A stretch of DNA of 64,000 nt from Fusobacterium sp. (GTDB lineage: Bacteria; Fusobacteriota; Fusobacteriia; Fusobacteriales; Fusobacteriaceae), in contig NZ_JAGIRL010000024.1 of assembly GCF_019012925.1 (NCBI RefSeq), positions 1 to 64,000 of the forward strand, written 5' to 3'. Shown here one piece after another: positions 62,898-64,000 of this stretch. The notes beneath the pieces are model-generated. The model was not told the DNA's origin and did not search any database. It saw nothing but the letters and a program-made list of their open reading frames with translations. A program made the translations under genes and the position numbers. Each line of letters opens with the position of its first letter. Position 1 is the stretch's first letter.

Positions 62898-63935
62898 TTG
62901 AAAATACTAGTAATCAGATTTAAACAGATTGGGGATTCTGTCTTAGCAGCACCTATTTGTAATACTTTAAAGAATACATTTCCAGATGCTCAAATTGATT
63001 ATGTTATCTATGAGCATATAGGACCACTTTTTAAAAATCATAAATATATAGATAATGTAATAACAATTACAAAGGATGAACAGAAAAATATATTTAAATA
63101 TATAAAAAAAGTATGGCAAGTAACAAGAAATAATTATGATATAATTATTGATATTATGTCTACACCTAAAAGTGAGCTATTTACACTTCTATCACCTAAG
63201 TGTAAGTATAAGATAGGAAGATATAAAAAAAATAGAGGTTATACATATACTCATAAGATATTAGAACCAGTAGGAGCAAAGAACAAGATTGATAAGTTTT
63301 TAAAAATGTTAAAGCCTCTGGAAAAAGAGTATGATATAAAATATACTGAAGATTTTTCTATTGAAGTTACAGATCAAGAGAAGGAGTATATGCAAAAGAA
63401 AATGATAGATGCAGGGATTGATTTTCAAAAACCTGTGTTAGCATTTGCTATAAATGCAAGAGTTCCTTCAAAAGTCTTCAATATAGAGAAGATGTTAGAG
63501 GTTACAAAGGAGATAATCAAAGAGTTTGAACCTCAGATAATATTCTACTACTCTCCAGCTGAGAAGGAGTTTGCACTAGAAGCTCATAAAAAATTGGGAA
63601 ATGATAAGCATATTTTTACAAATATAGAAACAAAAAGTATTAGAGAGTTAGCAATGTTACTAAAAAATTGTGATATGTTCTTTGGAAATGAAGGTGGACC
63701 AAGACATATAGCACATGCAGTAGGAATACCTACATTAGTAGTTTGTAGACCAAATCTAGATGTAAAAGAATGGTTGATAGCTGGAGATAAAAACGAGCAT
63801 ATAGGACCGTTAGATATAGACCCTAATGCTTATTCATTAGAGGCAAGTGAACAGGAAAAGATAATGACTGTTGATTTAATTGTAGATAAATTTAGAAAGT
63901 TCTACAATAAGAATGTAAAAAATAGTAGAATCTGA
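62898..63935 (+). CDS. glycosyltransferase family 9 (heptosyltransferase-like)
   Basis: This 345-aa enzyme has the GT9 start MKILVIRFKQIGDSVLAAPICNTLK, where the conserved IGD loop sits, and the C-terminal sugar-nucleotide region FFGNEGGPRHIAHAVGIPTLVV. It resembles heptosyltransferases that build the lipopolysaccharide inner core, consistent with kdsA and kdsD in this window. The exact sugar is unknown. Start is TTG, 7 bases after TTGGAGGT. Confidence 0.88.
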   Translation: MKILVIRFKQIGDSVLAAPICNTLKNTFPDAQIDYVIYEHIGPLFKNHKYIDNVITITKDEQKNIFKYIKKVWQVTRNNYDIIIDIMSTPKSELFTLLSPKCKYKIGRYKKNRGYTYTHKILEPVGAKNKIDKFLKMLKPLEKEYDIKYTEDFSIEVTDQEKEYMQKKMIDAGIDFQKPVLAFAINARVPSKVFNIEKMLEVTKEIIKEFEPQIIFYYSPAEKEFALEAHKKLGNDKHIFTNIETKSIRELAMLLKNCDMFFGNEGGPRHIAHAVGIPTLVVCRPNLDVKEWLIAGDKNEHIGPLDIDPNAYSLEASEQEKIMTVDLIVDKFRKFYNKNVKNSRI

Positions 63936-63961
63936 GAAAAAATTAAGATTTATATAAAATA

Positions 63962-63998
63962 AAAAGAGTGTTACAAATTTTTGTTGTAGCACTCTTTT
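63962..63998 (+). terminator. terminator after the GT9 gene
   Basis: Stem AAAAGAGTG / CACTCTTTT with an inner TACAA/TTGTA stem, followed by T's at the window end. Confidence 0.88.
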
Positions 63999-64000
63999 CA

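Overview
The window is AT-rich, gene-dense bacterial DNA that most resembles a Fusobacterium-type genome (Fusobacteriaceae). I base this on very low GC with AGA/GGA/ATA-rich codon use, an outer-membrane lipopolysaccharide set (kdsA, kdsD, a heptosyltransferase-like GT9), a trimeric [FeFe]-hydrogenase with its ferredoxin, and typical anaerobe genes such as MtaB, Rrf2, DUF1858 and DUF1847. Species cannot be fixed from the sequence alone.

Layout. 1-486: end of an rRNA operon with a 23S 3' end and two tandem 5S genes. 505-5020: HydCBA hydrogenase operon and a 56-aa 2[4Fe-4S] ferredoxin. 5043-7180: Smr protein, aroF (DAHP synthase) and a laccase-domain protein. 7183-8256: a LexA/CI-like self-cleaving repressor, divergent from a small unknown gene. 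8349-10026: RpiR regulator and proC. 10075-10374: tRNA-Ser(UGA), tRNA-Ser(GCU) and tRNA-Arg(ACG). 10436-12509: LysE exporter and the infC-rpmI-rplT operon, with an attenuator leader and an apparent AUU start in infC. 12518-22692: a mixed block holding glyA, an ArsC/Spx-like protein, brnQ, acyl-CoA dehydrogenase, a LysR regulator, a DAACS symporter, DUF1847, MscS and guaB. 22813-27239: an operon with a YwqK-like protein, a TruA-KH fusion, an HD hydrolase, a B12-binding-type radical SAM protein and ung. 27315-30947: an envelope operon (Spy-like, murE, kdsA, kdsD). 31028-31228: a DUF1858 protein.

31492-49083 is a run of 19 same-strand genes with gaps of at most 41 bp. It covers recombination (ruvB), rRNA/tRNA modification (rsmE, mtaB, tlyA, rsmI), cell shape (mreD-like, mrdA), RNA decay (rnj, yhbY), isoprenoids (dxs), ribosome assembly (rbgA) and NAD synthesis. 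A single-ORF IS66-family element with perfect 8-bp target duplications (49116-50767) follows. It has landed on the stop codon of a MATE exporter gene and separated that gene from its terminator. The MATE gene diverges from a MerR regulator, with a MerR-type promoter between them. 53066-58909 is a translation/isoprenoid operon (prfA, prmC with a duplicated N-terminal domain, queA, rsmD, xseB, ispA, mscS). 58992-61009 is dhaK-dhaL-dhaM on the minus strand, with a structured leader. The window ends with a DUF1846 protein and a GT9 glycosyltransferase.

Most of the window is housekeeping. I see no CRISPR array, prophage or recognisable defence island. The best leads are the TruA-KH fusion and its operon, the duplicated PrmC domain, compensatory changes between the tandem 5S genes, the dhaK leader, and the IS66 insertion.
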